Source of the DNA: Symsagittifera roscoffensis | Taxonomy: Eukaryota > Xenacoelomorpha > Acoela > Convolutidae | Reading direction: 5' to 3' | Assembly (NCBI RefSeq): GCF_963678635.1 | Contig: NC_087067.1 | Location: forward strand, 23,197,547 to 23,257,546 | DNA length: 60,000 nucleotides | Part shown: one piece after another, positions 45,755-56,190 of the stretch | How positions within the stretch are numbered: position 1 is the stretch's first letter | Layout: every line of letters begins with the position of its first letter | The notes under the pieces: model-generated | Told to the model about the DNA's origin: nothing | The model's input: only the letters and a program-made list of their open reading frames with translations | The model's database searches: none | Translations under genes and position numbers: made by a program

Positions 45755-48360
45755 AATTATTAATTTTTCTCCAACTCCTTTTTCTAGTAATCTCAAATCA
45801 AAACATAAACCCTTCCCCTCGTACAGGACCACAAGATTTATTAGTAACACATTACGATTGTGAAGAAAATGAACAAAAAACACTACATAAATATGCAATA
45901 AATCAAGTATCACAATGTGAAACAGAACCACAAGCTATAGAAACCACAGATGTAATAGCAACACTCTATTCAAAAGCCCGAGCAACAACAGTTACAGGTT
46001 ATAAATTCACAGCAACATTTTCCGAAAAGAAAGTACATTGTTCACAAGTCTCGAACGGAAACAAAAACCGACTTGACCATGAATCATTCTATCAGAGTAA
46101 TATAGAACGTCTTTTACATCTCAACCCCGACGATTGTAAAAATGAATTACTTAGACTAAACATCACACAAAATAAAAACTCCGACAGAAAGTTAGTTAAC
46201 TTTCAAGTTTTTTCAGACTCTGTACATCAATCACAACTTGAAAGACACCAAGGACATATAAAACTAGACGAAAAATACCCGTATAAGGGCGCACACGGAC
46301 GATTAACCTATGACCTACACGATAAACATTGGATACCACACATTGGTATAAATGACCCATCAAACTGCAAAGCAGACACAAAAAATAAAGGATACCAAGA
46401 AATAATGTTTTTCGATTGGAAAATACAACTCGAAAAAATACAACTAACACGAGATTTATCAGATAATACAATGATCTATCAAGGAATCCGATTACCTTGT
46501 AAAAATGATCAAGGTTATTGCGACCCTACAACGAGAACACAAGCAACAATTGTTTGGTTCCCCGAAGATACATGTACAACATTTCAAGTAGCAAAAATAC
46601 ACGCTCGTATGATAAAATTTCACGAAAAATATTTTATACAATCAATTCCATATGAACAAGTCCATCCATCACGAAAACTAAGTTCTAATTTTAGAAACAT
46701 AGACAATATAGAAAATAAATTGACACGTTTTCAAATATATCAAGAAACAGAACTTGCATGTAAATACAGGAATCCACTTCACAGAACACAATACTCTGAA
46801 ATATTAGTTGAATACGAAAAAGGATTCGACATGACCACTGGAAAGGTAAAAATCGACCCATATGCCACAGGTCATCCTCCAAACGAAGGAACATCCTATA
46901 TACCAGTTAATTTTGAAAAAAGCAACGGACAACCTGGTGGACATCTAAAACCCCATGACACCAGAAGCACACGCTTACAAGAATTATCACTAATGAATAC
47001 TACATATTTCGGTAATATCCACTATGATATTCATTTAGATATGAAACTAGATTATACAATTAGCCGAATTTTTCAAGAAATGTCACTCTCCGAATTAGAA
47101 ACACTACACCAACTATGCGAATTAGAACGAACACAAATATTACAATCACTTGCACTAGCAGTATTAAAAATACCCTATGCAGGATACTTATTATCTGGAA
47201 ATAGATCAAATTTTTTAGACTATGAAGGAAACATCTTATGGTTTTATACTTGTACTAAAAAAGTATCACCACTATACGTTTTTGAAGATAAACGATGTTA
47301 TAAAAGAATCCCTATCTTTTATAAGAATAAAGTACATTTCGTGGATACACTTTCACGAAGAACCTATTTCTGGGATACCGCAGTCCCATGTGGATCAGAA
47401 AACAGCCACAATGTAGTACAACTAAACCCTGATGAAAATAAATATTATCTTATCACTCCATATCCCACATTAATGCAATCACTCAAAAAATTTTCACCAG
47501 AAAGCATTCGCGCTATTGCTCGAAACCCAAATATAGACTTACAATCAATAGGAATCTATTCAAAATCAGATATTCAACATCACATTAGAACACAACAATT
47601 CCAAGAATTATTAACACAAATGGACACTATACAAAGACAATCAATAGACCAAAATTTACGCAAACTTGCAGAAACCGCAGGATTTGCCGATATCTACACG
47701 CAAGACTATAGCGGATATTTTAAAGACATTAAAGATTATATATATCTAAACGGTGAAAAATACCGTCCCCAAGATATATCACCAATTAACATTTTTAGCT
47801 TTGTTACACTCAAAAATGAGATCCTCGATTTTCTAGGATGGCCCTACTACATCTTAGAAAAATTGACTATTTTATACGCAATGTTTAACTTTATTGGATT
47901 TCTTTTCTCACTTTTAAAAGGAATCTACAACACATGTGCTATACACACACAAGTAAACAGACAAGCAAGCGTAGCACGCATACTCTTTGCAGGATTTTTT
48001 GGAATCTTTTCTACATCTATAAACAAAATTCTTTTGGACGCACAAATAAAAGAATATAACACAAAAATAGCAACACGACAAAATACATACGACGAAGAAC
48101 ATAACAATGTAGACATAACGCCAACGGCACCACAATTACCACCCCTACCAAATAACCATCCACTATCCCTAGTCCCACGAAATTTTCGAAATTTAGCCAT
48201 CACACATAATCCAAATTTTCGACTCACCACATCACAAAGTCCCATCCAACATATAATGACACACCAGTCACAAGATCATAATACTTATGAACAAATTATT
48301 GAACAACCCCATACCACCGCTTTTCAGTCTCAAAATAATCATTTTTTTAGCCCACGATGA
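45742..48360 (+). CDS. envelope glycoprotein of the LTR element (872 aa)
   Basis: The N-terminal signal peptide MYILKLLIFLQLLFLVIS is followed by a large Cys-containing ectodomain starting HYDCEENEQ (Cys40). N-glycosylation sites include NIT and NTT. Hydrophobic segments lie near residues 708-726 (LTILYAMFNFIGFLFSLL) and 746-765 (RILFAGFFGIFSTSI), with a ~100-residue Pro/Gln-rich tail. The YDC start and Cys spacing recall chuvirus-type glycoproteins that have been acquired by some arthropod LTR elements; this is an impression, not a search. Env is presumably made from a spliced RNA. It ends in ATGA shared with the next ORF. Confidence 0.8.
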   Translation: MYILKLLIFLQLLFLVISNQNINPSPRTGPQDLLVTHYDCEENEQKTLHKYAINQVSQCETEPQAIETTDVIATLYSKARATTVTGYKFTATFSEKKVHCSQVSNGNKNRLDHESFYQSNIERLLHLNPDDCKNELLRLNITQNKNSDRKLVNFQVFSDSVHQSQLERHQGHIKLDEKYPYKGAHGRLTYDLHDKHWIPHIGINDPSNCKADTKNKGYQEIMFFDWKIQLEKIQLTRDLSDNTMIYQGIRLPCKNDQGYCDPTTRTQATIVWFPEDTCTTFQVAKIHARMIKFHEKYFIQSIPYEQVHPSRKLSSNFRNIDNIENKLTRFQIYQETELACKYRNPLHRTQYSEILVEYEKGFDMTTGKVKIDPYATGHPPNEGTSYIPVNFEKSNGQPGGHLKPHDTRSTRLQELSLMNTTYFGNIHYDIHLDMKLDYTISRIFQEMSLSELETLHQLCELERTQILQSLALAVLKIPYAGYLLSGNRSNFLDYEGNILWFYTCTKKVSPLYVFEDKRCYKRIPIFYKNKVHFVDTLSRRTYFWDTAVPCGSENSHNVVQLNPDENKYYLITPYPTLMQSLKKFSPESIRAIARNPNIDLQSIGIYSKSDIQHHIRTQQFQELLTQMDTIQRQSIDQNLRKLAETAGFADIYTQDYSGYFKDIKDYIYLNGEKYRPQDISPINIFSFVTLKNEILDFLGWPYYILEKLTILYAMFNFIGFLFSLLKGIYNTCAIHTQVNRQASVARILFAGFFGIFSTSINKILLDAQIKEYNTKIATRQNTYDEEHNNVDITPTAPQLPPLPNNHPLSLVPRNFRNLAITHNPNFRLTTSQSPIQHIMTHQSQDHNTYEQIIEQPHTTAFQSQNNHFFSPR

Positions 48361-48902
48361 GCCGCCAACTTGGATCACTACACCGATCAAATTCCCACCC
48401 AACCAATCTTACCTCTCCAATCCCAATAATACCACTTTTTGCTTTTCCGCCACCCGATTTTCCATCTAGTAATGTAACATCAGGCATGAATTCCGACACT
48501 AATTCACACATCTCAGTTTTATATTCCATCTCACAACTCAATAACCCGAATATTGAAACCCCCGATGAATTTGCCGACTCAGAACCATCCCCATCCAATA
48601 ATTTTAATAACTCTTCTAATTTTTCTCAACCCCCTTTTCAACCCATATTATCCAATAACCCTGACCCAATCACTCCAACACCCTCTTATGCTTCCCAAGC
48701 TACCCCAACCTACTCCTCATTTCATTCTGACCAATCATCTCATTCTCCAGACACCCCCCGAATCTCCCCAGAGCTAGATAATTTTATTACCCTTCAACAA
48801 CCCTACCACCTCCATACCCCAACAATAAACCAAATCTCCTCCACAATCAATTCATCCAACCCCCTACCCCTACACCCTCTTCAAATTATACTGAATCATT
48901 AG
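48357..48902 (+). CDS. Ser/Pro-rich ORF D1 downstream of env (181 aa)
   Basis: Starts in the ATGA that ends env. It is low-complexity (Ser, Pro, Asn, Thr) throughout. The last ~14 residues (NPLPLHPLQIILNH) change character. The -1 frame over the same bases keeps the Ser/Thr/Pro composition and leads into ORF D2. This suggests the biological reading continues in the -1 frame after the CCCCC run at 48860-48864. Confidence 0.6.
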   Translation: MSRQLGSLHRSNSHPTNLTSPIPIIPLFAFPPPDFPSSNVTSGMNSDTNSHISVLYSISQLNNPNIETPDEFADSEPSPSNNFNNSSNFSQPPFQPILSNNPDPITPTPSYASQATPTYSSFHSDQSSHSPDTPRISPELDNFITLQQPYHLHTPTINQISSTINSSNPLPLHPLQIILNH

Positions 48903-50158
48903 CACCATCATCCACATCAACTGAATCTTCACACAATACTAATAGAGCTTACCGCACTTTTAAAAGAAAGTTCCCCAACCATCCTTTCCCAGCAAAACCA
49001 GGAGCAGCCCGTGAATACATCAACCACCCCAAGCATACTAACACAAAAGAATTTTTAGCCATCACCTTACCCTCATTCCCACAATACACCTTAAACACCC
49101 CCCACGACACTAACGAAACACGCAACTTTGTAGATGAATACGTTTTAATGCCCACTCTCTCTTGGACTTCATATTATCATTTTACTAACCCTCTTTGCTT
49201 ACCTTTATCTAACACTCACATCGATATAGAGCGAAATACGGACATGCTATATCGACTCACTACACCACTAACCGCTAGACAATTTACTTACGTTGGATAT
49301 AAAAAATCACTAAAAACACACACTGCACCTAGAGCTAACGAATACACACTCGAATACTATGATCACAACATCATCAGAGCTAACCAAGATCAATTCTTAG
49401 ACGACGATCGCTTCGCTAATCCACAAATTACCGAGAAATTTTTCATCAAGACACCATATATATTTACACTAAACATCTTCGACCGAAAGTTTGATCACAT
49501 TATTTCAGAAGCACTAACAGACACACAAGCATACGAAAGTTTTAAAGAACGCTTCCAAATATTTTCACTAACCTTTCATTTCCTTGCACCACACGAAAGA
49601 GATTTACACTGCTCACACGATATTATGTTGCGCACTAAACAAACACACACATATAGTTATTATCGCTTCATCCAAAATCACTTTGACCTACACACACCCT
49701 CTAGACAACCACACCATCGTTTTCAATTCATTAATTCCAAATACACTTCACCATTTTTCCTAAATTTCACATATTGCATTAAAGATACTAACCTTCATGG
49801 TATTCTTCGCAATTATGATCCCATAACCCAAATGTACATCTTCTGTCCCATCACCAAGACCTTCAACGCCGAAGAATCCCGACCCTTCCTTATCCCGCAC
49901 GAGTTTGTACAACCTATAGAAATCCCAATTTTAGAATTCATCCACAACACTAAATTCAATCACAAATTATATAATCTAATCCAAAACACACCTTATGAGT
50001 TTGCAGTTGGCACTGAAGAACTAACCACTATTAAGGCACTTCAATTGCTTTGGCCACTGCTTCAGACTAAAAATATCATCCGCATCTTAGCTAAACTACT
50101 AACAAATTCCGATCTCATCCACGACATCTTCCCCCACGGTTTTTTCCCCGACGACTAA
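48782..50158 (+). CDS. ORF D2 of the LTR element (459 open codons; first ATG at 49148 gives 336 aa)
   Basis: Open from 48782 to TAA at 50156-50158, -1 relative to D1 with a 121-nt overlap. From the first ATG it reads MPTLSWTSYYHFTNPLCLPL. The product is His/Phe/Tyr-rich and appears globular (KFFIKTPYIFTLNIFDRKFD, then RFQIFSLTFHFLAPHERD). The conserved-looking part starts before the ATG (RAYRTFKRKFPNHPFP), again suggesting fusion to D1. No signal peptide, no clear membrane segment, and no family recognised. Confidence 0.65.
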   Translation, partial: FYYPSTTLPPPYPNNKPNLLHNQFIQPPTPTPSSNYTESLAPSSTSTESSHNTNRAYRTFKRKFPNHPFPAKPGAAREYINHPKHTNTKEFLAITLPSFPQYTLNTPHDTNETRNFVDEYVLMPTLSWTSYYHFTNPLCLPLSNTHIDIERNTDMLYRLTTPLTARQFTYVGYKKSLKTHTAPRANEYTLEYYDHNIIRANQDQFLDDDRFANPQITEKFFIKTPYIFTLNIFDRKFDHIISEALTDTQAYESFKERFQIFSLTFHFLAPHERDLHCSHDIMLRTKQTHTYSYYRFIQNHFDLHTPSRQPHHRFQFINSKYTSPFFLNFTYCIKDTNLHGILRNYDPITQMYIFCPITKTFNAEESRPFLIPHEFVQPIEIPILEFIHNTKFNHKLYNLIQNTPYEFAVGTEELTTIKALQLLWPLLQTKNIIRILAKLLTNSDLIHDIFPHGFFPDD

Positions 50159-50161
50159 CAG

Positions 50162-50240
50162 GTAAGTATGAATTAAATGAATATTACTAACTAATTAAAA
50201 TATTAAAAAACTCACCATACTTTATCCATGTTTTCTTTAG
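50162..50240 (+). other. 79-nt intron just downstream of the last ORF of the LTR element
   Basis: Donor ACAG followed by GTAAGT at 50162, branch-point TACTAAC at 50185-50191, acceptor TTTTCTTTAG ending at 50240. All three signals are at or near consensus. The donor lies three bases after the TAA stop of D2, so splicing does not change a protein. Confidence 0.7.
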
Positions 50241-51773
50241 ATTTTTAGCCTTCATCCGACGATCACCTACAAAAACCACAAAAAACAAATAAAGATCGCA
50301 AATTTCATCAAACAGATTTCAACAATTCTATTAATCTCTTACACTTATAAATTTATAAATTTAATACCAATGCAGTAAATTCATTTCTAAAATTTTCCCC
50401 ACAAGCAGTAAATCTAATTATGATGAAAATTTGTAACTTAAAATTCCCCCATAAACTAGCAGTAAATTTCCAAATTCTATGCAGTAAATTAATAAAATGC
50501 AAATGCAGTACTAACCTTTTGATATTCTCATTCATTCGCACAGAAATTCTATCCACACTCGCACAGCTCGCCCACGAAGAATTGTTTAAAATAATGAATT
50601 TCAGTTTCAAGTTTTCACACTCAACAACTCTAACATATAATAACATGTTTCAAACTTTCCTTTAACCCGGTTGGAAAGGAATCATATACTAAACAAAACT
50701 AACCAACGCAGCTTACTAAATACCACAAATCATAGAATAACAGCATGACTAAGAAAAGGAAACCAACGGTACCCAAACCGGATTAACCCAGTTTAAAACT
50801 GGATAATTTATTCTTTTGAAGACTATTATAAAGTCTAAGAAAGAAATAATAAAACACAAAAAAGTCGAAAGACAAACCCATACCACGAACAATTTGCTTT
50901 TTGGAAAAAGGACATAACCAACAAGACATAAGAAAAACCACAACAAACCCAACATAAAACGTTGTCACATAACAGGACCCCTCACAAAAACCGCATGAAA
51001 TCATACTCCCACTCCTGGCCTAACCCACCAGGAAGGACGTCCTGAGCATGCTCTATAGCCGGCCTAACCCACCGCGCTACATCCACGCTTTGTGACCACA
51101 CCTCTATTTTTAATAAGAGCTACTCAAGTGTGAGTAACTCTTCAAAATAACCGAACTAAAACAAAAAGCTTTTGTGAAAACAACTAACTAAAATCATAAT
51201 TAAAAAATATTAAACTATTAAATGTTTTATAAAATGTAAATTACATTATGCAATACATAGATCAGAATACAACACCAAGGACGAACATCTAAAGACAAAA
51301 TGACCCCACTACACTCGAGAGAGAATGACCAACCACAATCGATATGCCACTCACAATCACAACTCAAAGGATTTAGAGTACAACTTGACTTCGCAGAAAA
51401 GGACTTCATTGAACTAGACCAATGACCACCTCGATGTTCAAGTATACGTACAGATCCGAGTAACCAGGCATCCCCTCCACGCACAATCTCCACGCCATTC
51501 CCAAATTAGATCAGACACAAAAGAAGTTCTCCACGCAGAACAGAAAAACCTGACATAGCAAACCATTCTGAAATCAGATTTGAGTTTGTTGCAAAGACTT
51601 AGTCGTTGTCACTAGAAGACACAACGTCTTATGTCTCTAACTCCAGCTTCCTGGAACTTCTTTAACAAAGAGGAAACAGAAGAAATATGATGTTCGCCAA
51701 ACACCAACGTCCATCATCCATCCTTCGAATTGCAGAAGAACTATTCTAAAAAACTCTGTAAAACCCGGATGGG
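50241..51773 (+). other. 3' non-coding region of the LTR element
   Basis: 1.5 kb without a convincing ORF. It contains the GCAGTAAAT cluster near its start. A short purine stretch (GGATGGG) abuts the 3' LTR and may be the polypurine tract, though it is weak. Confidence 0.55.
50372..50489 (+). repeat. cluster of GCAGTAAAT motifs
   Basis: GCAGTAAAT occurs at 50372, 50405, 50459 and 50481, with a related GCAGTACTAAC at 50505. Spacing is irregular. Confidence 0.6.
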
Positions 51774-52183
51774 TGGAACCTGATCTAGACTACATTTTAT
51801 GATTGGATAATTTAGATATTTTACCAATGTAAAGTATTTAATATTAACCAATCATGATCCATCTAACTAACAACCCACTTATTTGTAAGTGCTGAAGTTA
51901 CTTGTAATTTCAGCACCAGAGAGATTTGAATTTAACTTAGAAATTAGTTGGACTCTCCCGAGCACTTCAGCAGCCGCAATAAACCAGTATACCCTAGATC
52001 TATTGAGCCTAGCAGAGACTAGTTAAACAACCTGAGACTAGATAGTATAAGAGTAAGATTAGGATCGGTATTAGACTAAGAAGTTGCACGAATCTATCCG
52101 GCCGAAAATAAGATAGCGTGACGAGCAGACGGTGTACCCTATCCGAAATTACTCTATGAGTTAACCAACTCGGTCCTAACTCA
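51774..52183 (+). repeat. 3' LTR
   Basis: 410 bp, apparently identical to the 5' LTR, with AATAAA at 51978-51983. The following bases (atttg) do not match the five bases before the 5' LTR (aactt). Confidence 0.95.
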
Positions 52184-53269
52184 ATTTGTCCGATTGTCAT
52201 GAAAAATGACATGCAGACTTATTAGGCCACGAGAAATATATTTGGTCTTCATAATTAACCTTGTAAAACCACTCGTTAGACCATTAAATTCATGTTATTG
52301 TGAGGTGGGGGGAGGGGAAGGAAAAAGAGCCCTTCTTTTTTTTTTAAAATGATATCTAACAATTGCCACCTGTGAACAATATTCCATTGCGATCAATTAC
52401 AGCCCTCAAAATGTGAACTCCAAATTTTAAAAATCATTTCTCTACTTTCTGTAACACACCACAATTTCTTACCTCGTGTTAGATTCACATCAAAACGCTT
52501 GATTTTACAATATAAAACGCAAATAAAACTAATTTAAAAATGAAGCACAAAAACTTCGAAGCGTGGTAGTATATGAAAACCTTGCATACTTGACAGTCAC
52601 TCTTCTAAACTTGCTCAATTAAAATAATTTGGTGCCTTTCCTATTATAACTCCTCAATCTTAATAGCAAAAAAATTATAGCCACCCCCGATTGACTTTGA
52701 AGCAATCGTTGTGCTTTCATTAATTAATGCAAAGGTGCATCCATAATTTGTTAATACAAAACTACGCGCTGCAGAGAGTTAGGTATAAACATTTAAATAT
52801 GCACATGCTATTTCACTGTGCATGTTAATCTACTTTGTCTGATTTATTTACTGGGGGGCTATCATTTACAGAAGGTGTTATAATGGGAAAGACTTACAAT
52901 TTCATATCAGTTCTGAATACAATTCTGATTTTAACAGTCTGACTCTTTTCCATCCTTGAGTTTTTTTGAAGTTCGACTTAAACAGCCTATCAAAGTTGAC
53001 TCTTTTGATGTACTAAACTGCAATAAAACTTGACAGTGTGAACAAATGAACATATTTTTACAACATTTTTACACATAGGCGTAGCGGCGCGTTGCAGCAA
53101 TTGCAATACCAAAGAAAGTTGGGAATTTTTTTTTCAAAACACATAATAATTACATTATGTCCCGAAAGATGTTCAATTTCTGTCCCGAATGATGTTCAAT
53201 TTGAGGTGAGCACGTCCAACAACACAACCGCCGGCAAAGAATAATTATTCGCACAAATTAATCGAGTAG

Positions 53270-53780
53270 CAAAAATTCAAAAATACAAGGGTAAATGCCC
53301 GTTGCAATGAAAAAAAAAACAAGTTGTTCATGACCATAGCGAACATACAGTTGGAAAAGAGTCAGTGAACGCAAGAAAACAAAAAAAAATACTGATTTGT
53401 TTTTCGAAAAAATCTTAACTTTCGAATTTCTAAGAAACAAAAGATGAATCTAAAGCACTTTGTGACTGACACTTTTTTGCTTAAATTAACTGAATTTGAA
53501 AAAGTAAATCGATAGGTAAATTTTTTAATTCGCTGGGAAATCTGACAGAATATCCACTTTCGGAACTAAAATTTGATCAAGTTTTTGTGAGCTTTTCACT
53601 GCTGCAGTTCAATTTTGGAGTTTGCCTTCCTTTAAAAAAAAGGAAATGAACTAAGCTTGAAAATAAATTAAAAGTCAAAATCGCGAAAAAGTAAAATTGA
53701 GCCCGAACAAATTTTAAGACTTTTCTTGAAAAAAAACGAACAAAAATCATCGCTGCATATATAAGTGTCTGAACTACGTT
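53270..53780 (+). repeat. dispersed repeat family R1, long copy
   Basis: Blocks in the family order: catagcgaacatacagttgg, gaacgcaagaaaacaaaaa, attcgctgggaaatctgaca, ttggagtttgccttccttt, ggaaatgaactaagcttgaa, aaagtcaaaatcgcg, catatataagtg. Confidence 0.65.
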
Positions 53781-54885
53781 AATCAACTCTTGAAAAACTT
53801 TGAGCTATAAGTTCTGAAATTCTTTAACGGCCATCATTCGGAAACACACAAATGATGAATCAAAAAACAATTTCAACAAAGATAACCGATTGCTGTGCAA
53901 GTAGCACAGAATATTTCAATCACATTCTCAGAAAAAAAATTTTCTTTTTGTTAGTGTCTTCTGTGTACGCCGTGTAATACATTATGCGAACGCGTAGATA
54001 ATTAGTGAATTTGACATCAGACATCAAGGATTCCAATTATCTTTAAGAAACAAATCAGTGAAAAAATTTTTTAATTATTTTCTTCAATTTTTTGCCGCAC
54101 TTAAAATCAAAAAACACTTTCAACAAGGATAAACGATTGCTGCGTAAGTAGCAAATAATGTTCCGACCGCATTTTCAAAAAAATCTTCTTTTTAGTGCCT
54201 TCTGTCTAGGTCGTGTGATGATCGAACTATGCACACTCATTTTGAAATATTTTTGAAAGTTTTTTTTTGTGCCAGAGAAGCGCTAAAGGCAGATTCCAAA
54301 ACTAGTTCTGTAGTTTTTGAATCAAAAACTAGTTTCAGTAAACTCCACTTTTATAGCCCAAATTGCTAACTTTCATATATAACGAACGTTCTTCGAGCGC
54401 TTTACTCGCTCGAAATAGAGGAAAAATTAAAACCGGTTTTTGAGAGACACTGGGAAATCACGACTGAACGAGCTTTGAGTTACATCACTCAACCAGTCCA
54501 ATTATTATTATTGGTGGCAACTGATTTTGCGTGAAAAGCAAAAAAAAAACACAGAAAAAACTATAACACACCCCAATATAAGGTTCCTCCCAATTTTCAA
54601 TAGTCGGAACAATTGCAAATAAAAAATCTGAATGCACAACAAAGGAAAAAAGTGGCAACTAAGCCTACAAACAATAAGCAGGCAGCCGATCACTTTTGAT
54701 ACTAAATGCTTCAGGTAAGAAACAGGCGCTGGAAGGATTAGCCGTTAACTAGTTTTCGTACCCGTAGTTAAATTTGAAATTTCAAGAAAATGAGCATGTT
54801 TGCTGCAGAATTGAGTGCTGCACAAACGATTCAAAGATTTTGCTACACTAGTTAACCCGAAAAAAGTCAATATTTGGATTTGATA

Positions 54886-54906
54886 ACGCTTGCTAATCGC
54901 AAGCGT
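54886..54906. repeat. conserved hairpin, second copy
   Basis: Arms ACGCTTGC and GCAAGCGT, loop TAATC; it sits in a repeat related to 15100-15600 (shared caactaagcc, aagcaggcag-like blocks). Confidence 0.6.
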
Positions 54907-55799
54907 AAGCATTCAATTTAAAAGCAACTCTACTTTGTAATTTTAGGAGGGGGTGGAAAACTGGAAAATAGCCGACAATATAGATCATATATATGATTAG
55001 GGAATGACTAGAAACGTACATTTCCCTCAACTGCGCCTCAATTAGAATCTGAACAACAGACAGAGAAAATTTAATTAAATCGAGAAAATAAAAAAAAACA
55101 TTTATTTCTATTTTTTTTATTTAATCTACTTCATTTTCTAACAACTCTACTTGAGCTCAACTACCAAGATCTAAGACACTGCATAGGATGAGGGTAATCA
55201 CGATACTTCAAGCCAGTGATAACTTCTGTCAACGCCGAAAAAACTGTTAAGACTGTCAAAATATTACTTATTCTTGTCTCAAGAAGCAGAAGGGAAACGA
55301 TTTGAAAAATTTTCTACTTAAAGTGAAAACTGCGCCTCAATTCATTTGCCTTTATTTGCTGGCTATTTGAATACGAATCATTTTCGTTTATATGGTGACC
55401 AGTTGGTTATCTTGATTTTTTTCAGATCCTTGCTTACTCTTTGATTTTAAGAAAAGTATATGAAGACAAAGCGCACACGCCATTTTTCTTGATAATTTAA
55501 CCATGTGAACATAAGGTTAAAAAGTGTTAAAATCTCAGGTAGAGGGATCGAAAAGCCACTCCATTTTCTGTCAGCTTGCAATACAAGGAGAACAAAGCAG
55601 AAATGGAACATCTTTAAAAAGGCTTACTTTCTCTTGAACCTTTGTAACTTGACAAAAATTCAACAAAAAAATGAATAAAAACCAGTTTATTTGAAAGATG
55701 CAGAGAAATTTCATCCCACGGCCACTTTTGCTATTAAAAAATTCTTCATTCTGCTTTTTGGGAAATTTTTGGGAAGAAGACAGATTTGATTCCCGTAAT

Positions 55800-56190
55800 G
55801 GATACTGATACCTTCCATTTAAAACAATTTGAGTTGATTCAGTCCACCAGTCATAAGGTACCCTAGATACGAGCATTGTTACGCTCTAAATTAGTCAATT
55901 TGAAAAAAAAATTATGTCGCATAATTTTTGGTTATTCTCAAAAGCAAATTGACTCTCGATTGAATGGGGGCTTCAAAATGATTTATGATTTCACTCATTC
56001 TGCGGTTTCTCTGAGGTATATTTTGCTAACTAATGCAAAGTTCCTCGTAGCCTTTATTAAATTCGTGATTGATGGGAACAGAAAACTGGATCTTACTCTT
56101 GGTGACAACATTCGCGCTCTGTTATCTGAGCACTTGCAAGATCTTTGTACTGGGGTAATTTTCAAGTCTGATTCCAAGTTATTTCGGTAA
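55800..56190. other. ambiguous coding-like segment
   Basis: On the plus strand, 55920-56188 is open and reads SRLNGGFKMIYDFTHSAVS and KFVIDGNRKLDLTLGDNI, with less A/T than its surroundings and GTAATT after TGTACTGGG. On the minus strand, 55876 begins MLVSRVPYDWWTESTQIV with a GTATCA donor-like site soon after. I recognise neither; it may be an exon or a gene relic. Confidence 0.25.

Larger units (their letters stand above)
33271..52183 (+). mobile_element. 18.9-kb complex LTR retroelement (Ty3/gypsy-type, env-bearing)
   Basis: Bounded by two 410-bp direct repeats that start TG and end CA and look identical base for base. Internal order: primer-binding site, structured leader, ORF0, fused gag-pol (protease, reverse transcriptase, RNase H, integrase, i.e. 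the gypsy/retrovirus order), two small membrane ORFs, a 378-codon ATG-less frame, env, two more ORFs, a 3' intron and a non-coding tail. It is far longer than usual gypsy elements (roughly 5-10 kb). Identical LTRs indicate recent insertion, so the odd reading-frame features are unlikely to be simple decay. No target-site duplication is visible. Confidence 0.93.

Noticed and set aside
45742-45840. NINPSPRTGP in the env leader as a 2A-like sequence
   Set aside because: It lacks the invariant NPGP; the segment is better read as the end of a signal peptide.
51765-51773. GGATGGG as polypurine tract
   Set aside because: It is in the right place but short and interrupted, so it is mentioned only as a weak candidate.
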